Shown piece after piece: positions 1 through 11,167 of a stretch of DNA of 64,000 nt. Source of the DNA: Zhengitettix transpicula (Eukaryota; Arthropoda; Insecta; Orthoptera; Tetrigidae); assembly GCA_037074705.1 (NCBI GenBank), contig CM073590.1, forward strand, positions 235,650,101 through 235,714,100. The letters run 5' to 3'. The notes under the pieces were generated by a model. That model ran no database searches. It was not told the DNA's origin and saw only the letters and a program-made list of their open reading frames with translations. Position 1 is the first letter of the stretch. The number at the start of each line of letters is the position of its first letter. The position numbers and the translations under genes were made by a program.

Positions 1-2
1 AA

Positions 3-3000
3 TCGTTTAATGACGAAGATCCAACGGCATCTGGGACCACGGAAATTACTCATTATAATAATTATGAAACGCAACGGCCATTTGACCAAGAAGATTCGAA
101 TAATCGAGAGAACGTGACACCTTCATACGACGATTTCATAACTGTCACTCGCTTCCAGGATTCTGAAATTGAAACAGAATTGGACGAAGATGATTTGGTG
201 ACAGATGAGAACGATTCTAAAATTGAGGCATTTTTTGAGCAAGAATCGCACAAATTTCAGAGGGTGAAATCTTCTCATGCAGGTAGCCTGGGACCCACTC
301 CTAAAAATGATTTTGAACTTGAAGACGTTGGAAGAATCACTGGTCCCTCGTACTCTGAAACTGTTGAGGCACTTCACGAACATACTTCGACTACAGGCAG
401 GATGGAGACAGCTTCTCAAGAAAATAGCGCCGAGATCACTTCTTTCCAGGATTCTCCAATTGGAGAATCTCTAGACGACAATGAACCATTCGTGGTTGGG
501 AATATGAAAGTGTCGCACAGAGACAACCTTAACACATTTCCCACCCAGAGGTCTTTAACGGAAACACCACTTTATTCGACGGCATTTGAGAACGACACTA
601 ATTTCAACGTAGACAACGAGAAAAATACTCAACTCGAGGATTCTAAAATAGAACTAACTCATTATGACGAAAGTTTTCCAGTGGTTGAGAACGATCCAAA
701 TTTTCAAATTTCCAGTGTAAGAATCAATCATGGACAAGATTCTGAAACCAAAGCACCACTTGACGAAAGATCGACAGACGTTGATAAAGTGACACATTCC
801 TATGCAGGTCTGAATACAATTACTCACTACCAAGATATTGAATTAGAAGAAGTAATTCCAGATGAAAACTCACTAACGGTCGAAACGACCACTAATTCCG
901 AGGGGCACATTGCCACTTATTCGCCTAATTCCCTCGGTATCGAAGATTTTCGAAATAATGAGGATTCCGTGATTTCACAAGAAATGACCACAGACAAAAG
1001 TCCACATAATTTCCTCCCTCAGGCTCAAGAAAATACTTTATTCACGCCATATTTAGCGTTCTTTGATTCAGTAACTCCAACCGTCAACGAAATACAAACT
1101 TTAACCATTAACTCTGAATTAAGGAGAGTTATTGGCCCAACGGAAGCTGTAAACGATACCGCTGTGAGACCATTAGAACCTTCGTCAGCACAAATTGACA
1201 AGGATGTGTCCATGTCGGATGGACTGAGGAATTTTTATTTTGACGTACAAAACAATGACGGTTCAATACAAGACTCTTCGACGACTATCAAAATTGATGG
1301 TGATACGACAGAAACCTCGTCCGACGATATGACTGCCGACACAACTGAAACGGCTGTGACAGAAAATATGTCAATTACCAAGTCTCACGCCGACAACAAA
1401 CATAACCTGTCTACCTTTCCTCGCCATCAAATTATCCATCCACAAACTTATGCGGATTCAACTACCTTACCTCTAGTAGACACTACTGAATCAAATACTA
1501 CACCAGGATATAAATATGAAGATGTTAAGATACCTCCTGGACAAGACCATCCACCAACTATGACGTTTAGTCTTATGAATTTCGAAACTGAATCACCTAC
1601 AGGATCCCCATCTACTTTCAAACCCAACGACGACCCTTCGGCATATTTAGGCCAACTGAATTCAGGTACGAAATATCCAACACCCAAATCATTTACAACT
1701 GAAGGAAATACTCAATTTAAAACTTCAACTAATACTGCATCAACCAACATTATCTTAATGACTGAGAACCCAACAAGTTTTATTGATCACTTGGAAGTAG
1801 TGACAAACAAATATGACGTTTTGCCCAATACATTTCAAGATGCTACACCAGATTATGAAGATGAAGATTTTAGATTACCTCCTGGAGAAGAACACCCGCA
1901 AACAATGCCGTTTATGCTCATGGGTTACGATAGTGAACGTACTACGGAGTCTCCCAATTTTATCCATGACAACGAAGAAACATTTTCTTTTTTAAATGAC
2001 ATAAAATCTGATACAAAACATCATACAACTGACTTTGTATCACATGAAGGAAATTCCAAAATTAAAAGTTCAACAGTCCTAGCGGCATCTTATTTAAGTT
2101 TCAACACCGAAAGCCCAGTGACTCAAGCAGATGACGTGGATTTAGAGATAAATATATATGAAGAACTGCTCAACACACCTAATGAAGTGACTAAAGGACC
2201 ATATGTATCACCTAATTATAGAGACAAAGATTTTAGTTCATCATTTGTAGAACATAAACCAAAAAATATGTCATTTATGTACTTGATTAACGAAATAGAA
2301 AATTCTACAGAGACTCCCACTACTTTCACAAATTCAGTCAATCGCCTGAGTTACGATATTAAATATACTACCACAGATGTTGGAAATTTTAATACTAGAA
2401 GACCAAAGGACTTTGAATCTTCTAACTTTTTCACTGAGGAACCTACGAGTATTCCTGATGACGCTGATTTACATAAAAATGAAAATGATGAATCTTCTTA
2501 TACCCCTCAAACCACTACAAGTGGACCACCAACAACAACAAACTACCTAGACCAACATTTGAGCTTACCGCCTGGAGAAGATTATTCACAATCTGTATTG
2601 TTTACCATCATGGATAATGAAATTGAAATTTCTACAGAGCCTCCTCCTACTTTCACCACTTCAGTAAATCATTTAAAATCCAATACTGAATATATTATAT
2701 CAGATGCCCCTCAAGGTAATGGATACACTAATATTAACACTCAAATATCAAACTTAATATCTGAGAAACCTACCAGTACCCTCAGTGACGCTGATTTGGA
2801 ACCATATGAAAATGATGAATATTCCACACCTGTCCCCATTACAACAGAAGCATCCAAAACACAAAATGATCAAGCAAAAGATTTTATCATAAGGGCTAGA
2901 GAGAATTATCCCCCAAGTATTTCATTTACATTGCTGAGTAATGAAATTCAAACTTCTAAGGAGCCTCCTCCTCATTCCACCACTATAGTAGATGATTTGA

Positions 3001-5189
3001 ATTACGATACTGAATCCATTACACAAGGTGATCTTCCGAATGGCAGGTATTCTAATATTAAATCTCAAACTTACTTTGAGCCATCAAACTTAATCACTGA
3101 GAAAACTACCAGTATTCTGGATGATGATTATTTAGATCCAACTGAAAAAGTAGAATTAGCAAATTCACCTCAATCCCCTACAACTGAATCACCCGCATCA
3201 ACAAATTATGTAGAGAAAGAATATAGCTTACCAGTTGGAGAGGATAATCCCCAAACATTGTCATTTACGTACATGGATAATGAAATTGAAACTTCTACGT
3301 ATCCTCCTCCTACTTTCACCTTTTCAGTAAATAATTTTAAGTCTACTTTAAGTTCACTGGAATCAGATACAGAGCATACAATGCTCACTCCTTCTACTTT
3401 TGAAAATGAATTCAAAAATAATTCCAGTCATGAAGACTTGATAGTTTCATTTACGATTCCTTCTTTTGCTGCTACGGTGACAGATGAATCAGCAAACAGT
3501 TATTTGGATGCTGAGATGAGTACCCATTTTGTGGATGAGATGTATGCAATGGAAAATTTTACTTCTTCTTCTGAAAAGCAGAGATCTTTGAATTTTAATG
3601 CAACAGAATCTTTTGACTTTCCCCAAAATTCTGTCACAAGTACAAAAGGACCAATGAAACAAACCACTCTAGACATGGAAAATGTTGATGAGCAAACTGT
3701 TGTTTCACGAGATATTGTTAAAACATCTTATAATGAATTGGGTGTTATTTCAGGTTCCGAGTCAACAAACAATCGGTTAACCACTGGGTATGTCTCATAT
3801 TTAATTGTTGATGTGTCAAATGCATTAAAAGTTCCCATATCTCATGATGTAATTGAGACCACTCCAAATGATCAAGAGAAAGAATTGCCTGGCATAGCTA
3901 GAAATGATTACTATGAATTAAAAACAACCAACAGCATAGATACTGTTGAAGGTGTTACAGCTGATGCACCATTAGTTTTTCCTTTCAGTAAAGATACAAG
4001 CAATTCAATAACAACAGAAAAATATAACCTACTAAAAGATATTGCCTCTGTATATAATCCAATGCAATCAGAAGAAGATATCTCCACAGGCTCTCCCACC
4101 ATGAATCCTTTCAATTCTGACTTTTCAAATAATTTCACAACTATTACTCCTCATTATAATCAGAATCAAACTGTAAATATATATGACCATGATGAAGAAG
4201 AAATGTCTACTCCTCCCACATCTGAATCAGATAATCCAACAAATCGTGATGAAGAAAAAATTGACTTAATGGCAAAAGAGAAATATCCACAAAATGTTCT
4301 AGACGCATACATTACAAAATCATTGCCAAAAATTATTTTACCCTGGGACAGTAATGCAATCACTGAAACAAGTACTTTGGATAATGAATTCATATCTACT
4401 ATGAATCATATCCAATCTAATCATCAGAGACGTGAAACTCTGTTGAATAACACCAAAACTGAACCACTTACTTACCAAGGTATAGATGAAACAAACACAT
4501 TTGAAGGTTTGCACACTTCTGAATCCACACATCAACAAATTCAAACAATAAAAGATAGCAAAGTTTTGACAACTGAAAACTATGAACTCCTGGAACAAAT
4601 TACAACTTCTCAATATCCCTTATCATCTCCAGAAAACAATTTAGAAGAGTCTTCAACTTTAGTTCCTTCTAACACTGAATTGCTAAATAGTCATACAAGT
4701 GACCTTACAAAATACACCTCACTGGCAGATGGTAACTGCTATTCAAGACCATGGAATCATATTCCAAAGAATCTGGCTCATATTACTGACTGTAGCCTGT
4801 ATTTTCACTGTGTGTCTGGTAGACCAATGCTACAACACTGCCCTGTGGGCCTGCACTTCAGCAGAATCACTGGAAGATGTGACGTACCTCATCGAGCCAA
4901 GTGTGTCCCTCACTACCATGAGAAAGACTTGGGTTGGCAATGTCCCCCTGCTATCAAGGTTGACCCTCGCTGTGGAGACTGCCGCCCACTAGGTCCACGG
5001 CTTCCACATCCAGAGGACTGCTCTAGATACCTAATCTGCCAGAGAGGTACTGTTAAAGAACACAGATGCAGATATGGGATGCACTTCAACTCAATGGTGG
5101 CCATGTGTGACTTCCCCTTCAGAGCTTGCTGCTCACTCGTATCAAGATTGAGGCCTATGTGCAAGACCAAGAAAAGATTTGTTCCCTAA
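3..5189 (+). CDS. Mucin-like chitin-binding protein, 5' end outside the window
   Basis: One uninterrupted reading frame is open from the first bases and ends at TAA 5187-5189, giving 1728 residues in the window. The first in-frame start-like triplet (114) is GTG and the frame is open before it, so this is the 3' part of a longer exon. Residues 1 to about 1575 are Ser/Thr/Asn/Glu-rich with many N-glycosylation-type sites, as in an extended O-glycosylated mucin. The end carries two Cys-rich units. The first (about 1578-1640) has the six-Cys ChtBD2 spacing with DCSLYFHC and GRCDVPHRAKC; the second (about 1654-1715) has DCSRYLIC and MCDFPFRACC with extra cysteines. In the ChtBD2 family such domains bind chitin, so a secreted cuticular or peritrophic-matrix mucin is inferred. 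A signal peptide would lie upstream. No intron interrupts the visible part. Confidence 0.85.
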   Translation, partial: SFNDEDPTASGTTEITHYNNYETQRPFDQEDSNNRENVTPSYDDFITVTRFQDSEIETELDEDDLVTDENDSKIEAFFEQESHKFQRVKSSHAGSLGPTPKNDFELEDVGRITGPSYSETVEALHEHTSTTGRMETASQENSAEITSFQDSPIGESLDDNEPFVVGNMKVSHRDNLNTFPTQRSLTETPLYSTAFENDTNFNVDNEKNTQLEDSKIELTHYDESFPVVENDPNFQISSVRINHGQDSETKAPLDERSTDVDKVTHSYAGLNTITHYQDIELEEVIPDENSLTVETTTNSEGHIATYSPNSLGIEDFRNNEDSVISQEMTTDKSPHNFLPQAQENTLFTPYLAFFDSVTPTVNEIQTLTINSELRRVIGPTEAVNDTAVRPLEPSSAQIDKDVSMSDGLRNFYFDVQNNDGSIQDSSTTIKIDGDTTETSSDDMTADTTETAVTENMSITKSHADNKHNLSTFPRHQIIHPQTYADSTTLPLVDTTESNTTPGYKYEDVKIPPGQDHPPTMTFSLMNFETESPTGSPSTFKPNDDPSAYLGQLNSGTKYPTPKSFTTEGNTQFKTSTNTASTNIILMTENPTSFIDHLEVVTNKYDVLPNTFQDATPDYEDEDFRLPPGEEHPQTMPFMLMGYDSERTTESPNFIHDNEETFSFLNDIKSDTKHHTTDFVSHEGNSKIKSSTVLAASYLSFNTESPVTQADDVDLEINIYEELLNTPNEVTKGPYVSPNYRDKDFSSSFVEHKPKNMSFMYLINEIENSTETPTTFTNSVNRLSYDIKYTTTDVGNFNTRRPKDFESSNFFTEEPTSIPDDADLHKNENDESSYTPQTTTSGPPTTTNYLDQHLSLPPGEDYSQSVLFTIMDNEIEISTEPPPTFTTSVNHLKSNTEYIISDAPQGNGYTNINTQISNLISEKPTSTLSDADLEPYENDEYSTPVPITTEASKTQNDQAKDFIIRARENYPPSISFTLLSNEIQTSKEPPPHSTTIVDDLNYDTESITQGDLPNGRYSNIKSQTYFEPSNLITEKTTSILDDDYLDPTEKVELANSPQSPTTESPASTNYVEKEYSLPVGEDNPQTLSFTYMDNEIETSTYPPPTFTFSVNNFKSTLSSLESDTEHTMLTPSTFENEFKNNSSHEDLIVSFTIPSFAATVTDESANSYLDAEMSTHFVDEMYAMENFTSSSEKQRSLNFNATESFDFPQNSVTSTKGPMKQTTLDMENVDEQTVVSRDIVKTSYNELGVISGSESTNNRLTTGYVSYLIVDVSNALKVPISHDVIETTPNDQEKELPGIARNDYYELKTTNSIDTVEGVTADAPLVFPFSKDTSNSITTEKYNLLKDIASVYNPMQSEEDISTGSPTMNPFNSDFSNNFTTITPHYNQNQTVNIYDHDEEEMSTPPTSESDNPTNRDEEKIDLMAKEKYPQNVLDAYITKSLPKIILPWDSNAITETSTLDNEFISTMNHIQSNHQRRETLLNNTKTEPLTYQGIDETNTFEGLHTSESTHQQIQTIKDSKVLTTENYELLEQITTSQYPLSSPENNLEESSTLVPSNTELLNSHTSDLTKYTSLADGNCYSRPWNHIPKNLAHITDCSLYFHCVSGRPMLQHCPVGLHFSRITGRCDVPHRAKCVPHYHEKDLGWQCPPAIKVDPRCGDCRPLGPRLPHPEDCSRYLICQRGTVKEHRCRYGMHFNSMVAMCDFPFRACCSLVSRLRPMCKTKKRFVP
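1533..3350 (+). repeat. Six diverged protein modules of about 107-122 residues
   Basis: Inside the mucin region a short motif recurs: PPGQDHPPTMTFSLM, LPPGEEHPQTMPFMLM, FVEHKPKNMSFMYL, LPPGEDYSQSVLFTIM, IRARENYPPSISFTLL and LPVGEDNPQTLSFTYM. The anchors are near 1533, 1878, 2245, 2571, 2890 and 3231, so spacing is 320-370 nt. Each is followed by an acidic NEIE-type stretch, then Thr-Glu-Pro-Pro and a Phe-Thr-x-Ser-Val segment. This is an old tandem expansion, diverged but still aligned. Confidence 0.75.
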
Positions 5190-5298
5190 ATATTCTGTTC
5201 ATAAATTATTTATTTGTACAGTTTCTCTTTGTATATAAAGTATTTTTTGAAAATGGATTTATTTTATTAATGACTGAATGTTTCATACAATTACAGAA

Positions 5299-5304
5299 AT
5301 TAAA
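5299..5304 (+). terminator. Candidate poly(A) signal ATTAAA of the mucin-like gene
   Basis: ATTAAA lies 110 nt after the stop codon in AT-rich sequence. It is the first variant hexamer seen there; support is positional only. Confidence 0.25.
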
Positions 5305-8300
5305 ACAGTGGCACATATTCAACACTGTTAAGTAACTTAGCTCAGAAATTTACCATCTGTCTCTTGGAGGGTAAACCCTATATTGTAGCGATCAACATCA
5401 CCTCATCCCATTACAGATGTTCCAGGTTAGAATCCCAGCATGCGCGTGGATGTTTGTGTTTATCACAGTCAAGGTAAGTGGGGTTTCAGCTGAAGGAGAT
5501 ATTCTATACAAACCACACACATTCCTAAATTCAGAATGTGTCGTGTAAGACAACAATCTGGCAGCAGTCCTGCTAGAACCAATGCCCTCAATGGACTGTA
5601 GAGTTATAGAGGAAGTAAAGGGTATTTCATGAGATAAGACTTCTGGTTTTGTTGGGTGAGGGGACTGTTACATTATGTCTAATATTATTTTAACAAAGGA
5701 ATTATAAATATTGAAGAAGTCATTATTTCTCTCTTAAAACACGAGGATCTCTAAATTAATAAAACAGAGAACATAACAACAATAATATATTTTAATGTGT
5801 GGTTATATTACACAAATACATAAATATGATATACATGGCAATGTAAAGCACTTGAAAATTGGTAAATTACAAATTCAAGGATAATATTTGTACTTATTCT
5901 CACAAACCAAAATTCCTTCTAAAGAAGAAAAATCCTAACAAACAAAAAATTACAAATATGTAATACTAAATAAAAAAATTGCAACAACCTATGATATGAG
6001 ATTAATTTGATTCACTTTTAAACAAAATAAATTACAATTCTTCTAAGTGAAGGAACAATAAACTCTAAAAACCAACAATTTGTAATATTACAAGTAACAA
6101 TTTATTCCTATTCCTGTAGTAAAATGTATACAGTATGTTATACATTGTCATGATCACATACCAAGGCACTTCCAAAACAAATTTAAAATATTATAGTTAT
6201 CTTCAAAACTAACGATGTTAAACACAATACAACAATTTCCAATTCATGTGTAAATTCAATGAAAAGTGACATATTTAATGTCAGTTTATAAATTTTCAAA
6301 ATTTAAATTACTACAAAATAATTCATAAATCACAAATACACAAACTACAATGGCCTTTTTCAAATGATGAATTTCTAAACATTTAACAAATTAAATGAAT
6401 ACCTTTCATTACACACTAAATATAGCTTCACAGAAATTTCACAAATTATTAATAGGGATTACCTGCGACACAACCAAAGAGGAATTATTGCAATAATTAA
6501 TTCATTGTTTATGTATATTGTTTAGATATATTTGCAAGTTCAAAAGAAGGCACAATTTAAAAGTAGTAATTCATTAGCTACAATTTTTCAGTCAGTGAGG
6601 AAGGCATATAAGAGAAAATAAATGAGTATAAAAATAGTGTTCCTTTCATTTCAAACTGTAGTAGACATTGCAAATATATTGCAAATTTCAAGATACATAA
6701 TTTTCTTTTAGGTATAAAATATCTGTGTTACAAGTATACTAATTAGATAATGTAGTAGAAAAATAACAGACAAATTTGAGTGATAAAATAAATACTGGAA
6801 GTTTCTGCATTCCTGGTTGCTTCAGTCAGCTGTTTCAAAATTGCAAGATTCGTAAGAACAGCAAACCAGGTGATAAAATCAATAAGCAATTATAATCAAA
6901 TAATATACATTACACAAATAGAATTTGCTCCAAGTAAATTTGTGAAGTAATGAAATAGCCCTTCATATAGTAAAATACTTATTCTAGTGGAAACTACACC
7001 AAACCTGAGAACTCTCCAGAAAAGTATTAAAGATAAACCACTCATTTTAATGGCATCCAAATACATTATTTATGAAATTATTGACTGTACCAAAACAGGT
7101 GTTCTGATAAATTGTAATTGTAAGGGATCAAATTTGGTTACTGCTAACAGTTTCAGACTTTGCGATGAGTTTCCTATATTAGGCATAATTTGTGATCACA
7201 AGATAGAATGGGCAATGCTCTTTATAGAAAACAACAGATGTGGCATTTGGAAGAAAACAAAAATGATTACCAAAGGGAAAGTTACATTGCAGGAGAGAAG
7301 ACTCACAAATAAATAGTTGTGCAGCTGCCTTTTACTTTTGATTACCAATGCCTATGTAAGGGTGATGAACTTATTTAAAAAATTCCAGAGTGATGATTGA
7401 GGAAGAATAATAATGATCCAGTGATGGAGGCAAATAGAAATGTCAAATCTATATTAGGTCTTGCAAAACTCAGTAGCAAAAATTCAAGCTTTAATATTAA
7501 AGAATCCATTTATTTAGATTGAGATATTGCGACTCAAGCTTACAGATTAAAAACTCAGAATTCAGAGTAAAAGAAACGCCAATTGTGCAAACCCATTCAT
7601 ACAGTTTCAGATTTAGAGAGTGACGACACATGCGACTTGTAATGAAAGGAACCAAAGGTACATACATATATGAATGTGCACAACTAACAGCAACAAATTG
7701 CACTGAAATTGAGGCTGTTATAACAAGGTCATCTGTAGAATTACTCTGAAACAGTAACCAGAACAAACTATTTAAGAGGAATAAGCTCATTCAAAAAGGA
7801 AGACATGGTATTAATGAGTAAGATATTGTGCAGTTAATCACATCTGTAAACTGTTGCTTTTGATTTCAACTGACAATCCAAAACAATTCTATAGGACGCA
7901 ATATCGTTCCGTTTTACAGCACGACCCAGAGTACAAGAACACCAGCATAAGTAGTGATAATTTTATTTGAATAATTAATGTTTTAAATTGGCGTCTTGAT
8001 ATAACTTACAAATAAATTTGGATAAGTAGTTCTTGGGTCCTTCAGCAACAGTAATTCAATGGCGGACTCTACCATCTCTCTCAAGAAACCCAAGAACTAC
8101 TTAGCGAGAATAAACACTGGGAAAACCTACTATAATTTAAAACATTTGAATGTTTGATTTTATTCTTCTTTTTAAGGACAATTCTTAAATTTGTTCATCT
8201 ATTTTTTATTTTCCAATCATTATTCAGTTGTATGTAGACATAATAATAATCCCTTTTAGTCCCTAAGTAAATCAAAATAAAGTTTGCCCTCAATTAAATA

Positions 8301-8973
8301 AATAATTTATTATATATATATTACAATTTAAGCTGCCAAACAGTTCAGTTAGTATTCCCAATATATATACGAACATTGTAAAGTGCATATAACATTATAT
8401 TGCTGTGCAACAATTGTGGCACTTAATAGCGAGTGCAATTTCCAACTGACTCTAAGTGACATCTCATTTATTTAAAGTTTAAAAATATTTATTGGAATAT
8501 TTAACTCTGTATATTGATTAATGATTAAAAAATATATAAATATTTAAAAACATTGATGAAAGTAGTAAGTTAACACACATGAAAAAGTATTACAAATTAT
8601 CTTATTTCTCTGGATTCAATTCAGACCCCAAAATGGGAAGAGAAATACATAATTGAAGAGTATTTAGTGTATTAAATATTTCACTTTTGTAGAAAATAAT
8701 TTCCACAAGTACCTTGCACTGTAACAATAAATATGTCAAAAAATAAATAGTAACAATTATTAACATTGATTATAATGTATTACTATAGTATGTTAATATA
8801 AAGATAATAGGTACGTAGGCTTGTGTCATGGATTACAAGCTGTAGCAATTAATATTCATTGTTACATTTTCTAAACTCAGATGAATTCAAAATAGGAAGA
8901 GAGGAATGAAGCATGCTAATTCTCGCTGAACAGAATATTCAGATCTACATTTTCCAAGTTCCCTTCCACATAT
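5305..8973. other. AT-rich intergenic DNA and probable LITAF 3' UTR
   Basis: No reading frame with family features is visible. The short ORFs (for example 6987-7316 and 7497-7790) have no recognisable domain. The right-hand part should hold the 3' UTR of the minus-strand LITAF-like gene. One strong hairpin (8023-8103) is listed separately. Confidence 0.5.
8023..8103. repeat. Inverted repeat with arms of about 20 bp
   Basis: The left arm 8023-8042 (TAAGTAGTTCTTGGGTCCTT) is complementary to 8083-8103 with one or two mismatches; the spacer is about 40 nt. It could be a short MITE relic or a 3' UTR hairpin of the neighbouring minus-strand gene. Confidence 0.6.
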
Positions 8974-11161
8974 TCATCGCCTGTAACGCCCCATGTATGC
9001 TTTACAATTAGGGCAAGTGTGATGGACATCCATACATTCATCCATGCAGCAGGGAATAAGACAGCACCCAAGCCAGCACCTAACATACAAATAAACATGA
9101 GAAATGATTGGATCAGTTTTGGTTTATAAGTTGAAACATTATTCTTTAGGCTTGTATTACACCATCGTTAAACTTGTCTTATTCTTCACCAATGTCCTTG
9201 TAGAATTATCAAGCATTAACATGGCTTTAATCTCTTACTATTCTTTATCAAACATTGGTTGTTCTTGGCTCACTTATTTTTTCAGCTTAATTTCATACTT
9301 CTTAACAATTTGTTTTTCAATATTCTGGCAGCATTTGTGGATATATGCCTACATTTGAAGTATGCCAACAGTCTTGTACTATTCTTGAGAATGATAGGCT
9401 TAATAATATGAAAAAACAGAAAACATGCTGAGAAGAAACATTATCAAAAACCAAATATCTATTCACAATTTTTATATTAAAATTTCCAAGAAAGTGCAGG
9501 TTCCCATTTTATAAATTCTCTAAATTTTAAACAAACATGTGTTACACTTTCATAACTTCTACAAAACTAAGTTGACAATTGAAAGTAGCAGTTTCTTTAA
9601 TTTAAGGTTTCCTTCGCTTGTGCTGCCCTACTTTTTATGGTGAAATAATTTATGATTCCATATTCATTCCAATCACAAATTTTATTACAAGAAATTTATT
9701 AGGCACTAATATATACACCAGTTGTAAAGAAATATTCTGCTGCAGGATGTAATTTTATCAAAATTTATAACACGTGACTCTTATGATATATAATGTTTAC
9801 TCACCCAAGAAGTGCAATTACTACTCCTGATATGTAAGCAATAAGACCTGGTTCAGTTTTCGTTGCAGTATCTATTTCAGCATGACAAAATGGACAAATC
9901 ATGTGTGTCGGATGAGGTCCAACAGGCACTACTGTTGTAACAATAGTAGGTCCTCCAGATACTAGAATAGGGACAAAAGCAGATTAATTACTATTATTGG
10001 ATATTATATAATTATTTGTTATACGCACTCTACGAATACAAACAACACAATGACATCAAAGTTTAAAGGTTTCCCCAGTATGGATGCTGCAGGAAGAGTT
10101 TGCAGGTTTCCACACGGGTATAACACTAATTATCGCAAACCCTTTCTGCAACACAATGACAGTAACGAGGCAAATGTCTATTCAGAGTAAGTATTCCCCT
10201 CTCTACTCAAACATATTTGAAGTTTAAAGTCACTAATTTTCAGACTGCAGTTTATTTCACACAATCATTTATTTAATTGGATATATCAGAAACTTTTGTT
10301 TTGTAACAATCTGGAAAATTGTCAACCCTTATTCAAACATACAAACAATTACCAACATTTAAAAAATCAAGCTGTTTGAAAATCAGCATTAAACAAACCT
10401 GCTCATAAATTTACAAAATAACTGTACATCACAGAATATAGGGTTAAAGGACTAAAATTGTGTTCTTAGAAATAATTTAATTAACTTTTAACAGTGCAGA
10501 TAAAGGGCTAATATCAAACAAAGACTGATGGGGAAATACAAGGAAATTAACAAAACTGATAAATAAAATACACTGATAAAACTAATTGCAACTAAATCTA
10601 AAAAGATTACATAGGGGTCTAATTAAACTGCACTACTACTTCACTTTTTACGTTTCTTAACCATTTTATTATATTCTATGAACACTAGAAGTCACTTTTT
10701 CTCCCATGTCTGTTTCTTAATGTATGGAACTTTTTAAGGAAATCCCTAATGCTTACGATACATAGCCTAGCTATTAAATAAATATATAAATAAGAAAAAC
10801 TGATATTTCCAGTACATCAACTGACTCTTTAACAATGAGGCCTGAGAAGACCTTATGATACACTGTAGTCAGACATTCAATTAATCATATTTATAAGGGT
10901 TTTAATTTACCGATTGCAATTATTTCTTTAACTGTATTCTTTTATGTATATTACAAACATTTTAAGATTAATTTTTTATATTATCATGTAATCTTATCTA
11001 AGAACACACACTTTAAACAGCAGCCAATTTATTTAGTAATACTTACACGAGTTTCCTGGAGTAAATGGACTAGAAGGAGGCACTCCTCCCATTGCCTGGG
11101 AATAACTTGGAGGAGCCGCTGGAGGAGGTCCATAAGGAGGAGGACCTGGTAATTTACTCAT
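8974..11161 (-). CDS. LITAF-domain membrane protein, 125 aa, three exons
   Basis: Coding exons are 11161-11047, 9961-9805 and 9079-8974 (minus strand), joined by GTAAGT and GTGAGT donors and TCTAG and GTTAG acceptors, giving 378 nt including TGA 8974-8976. The protein opens with MSKLPGPPPYGPPPAAPPSY, a Pro-rich tail with PPPY and PPSY motifs of the kind bound by WW-domain (Nedd4-type) ligases. Residues about 55-125 match the LITAF domain: HMICPFCHAEIDT, a hydrophobic GLIAYISGVVIALLGCWLG segment, CCLIPCCMD, then DVHHTCPNCKAYMGRYRR at the end. The CPFC and CPNC pairs are the conserved zinc-binding knuckles flanking a monotopic membrane anchor. LITAF proteins sit on the cytoplasmic face of late endosomes and lysosomes. 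An acceptor-like CCTTTTGTACAG just before the ATG suggests an upstream noncoding exon. The ORF at 8916-9098 is an out-of-frame shadow of exon 3. Confidence 0.95.
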
Positions 11162-11167
11162 TACGTA

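Noticed and set aside
8916..9098. 60-codon minus-strand ORF starting MFICMLGAGL
   Set aside because: It overlaps LITAF exon 3 in another frame; the spliced frame gives a complete LITAF domain.
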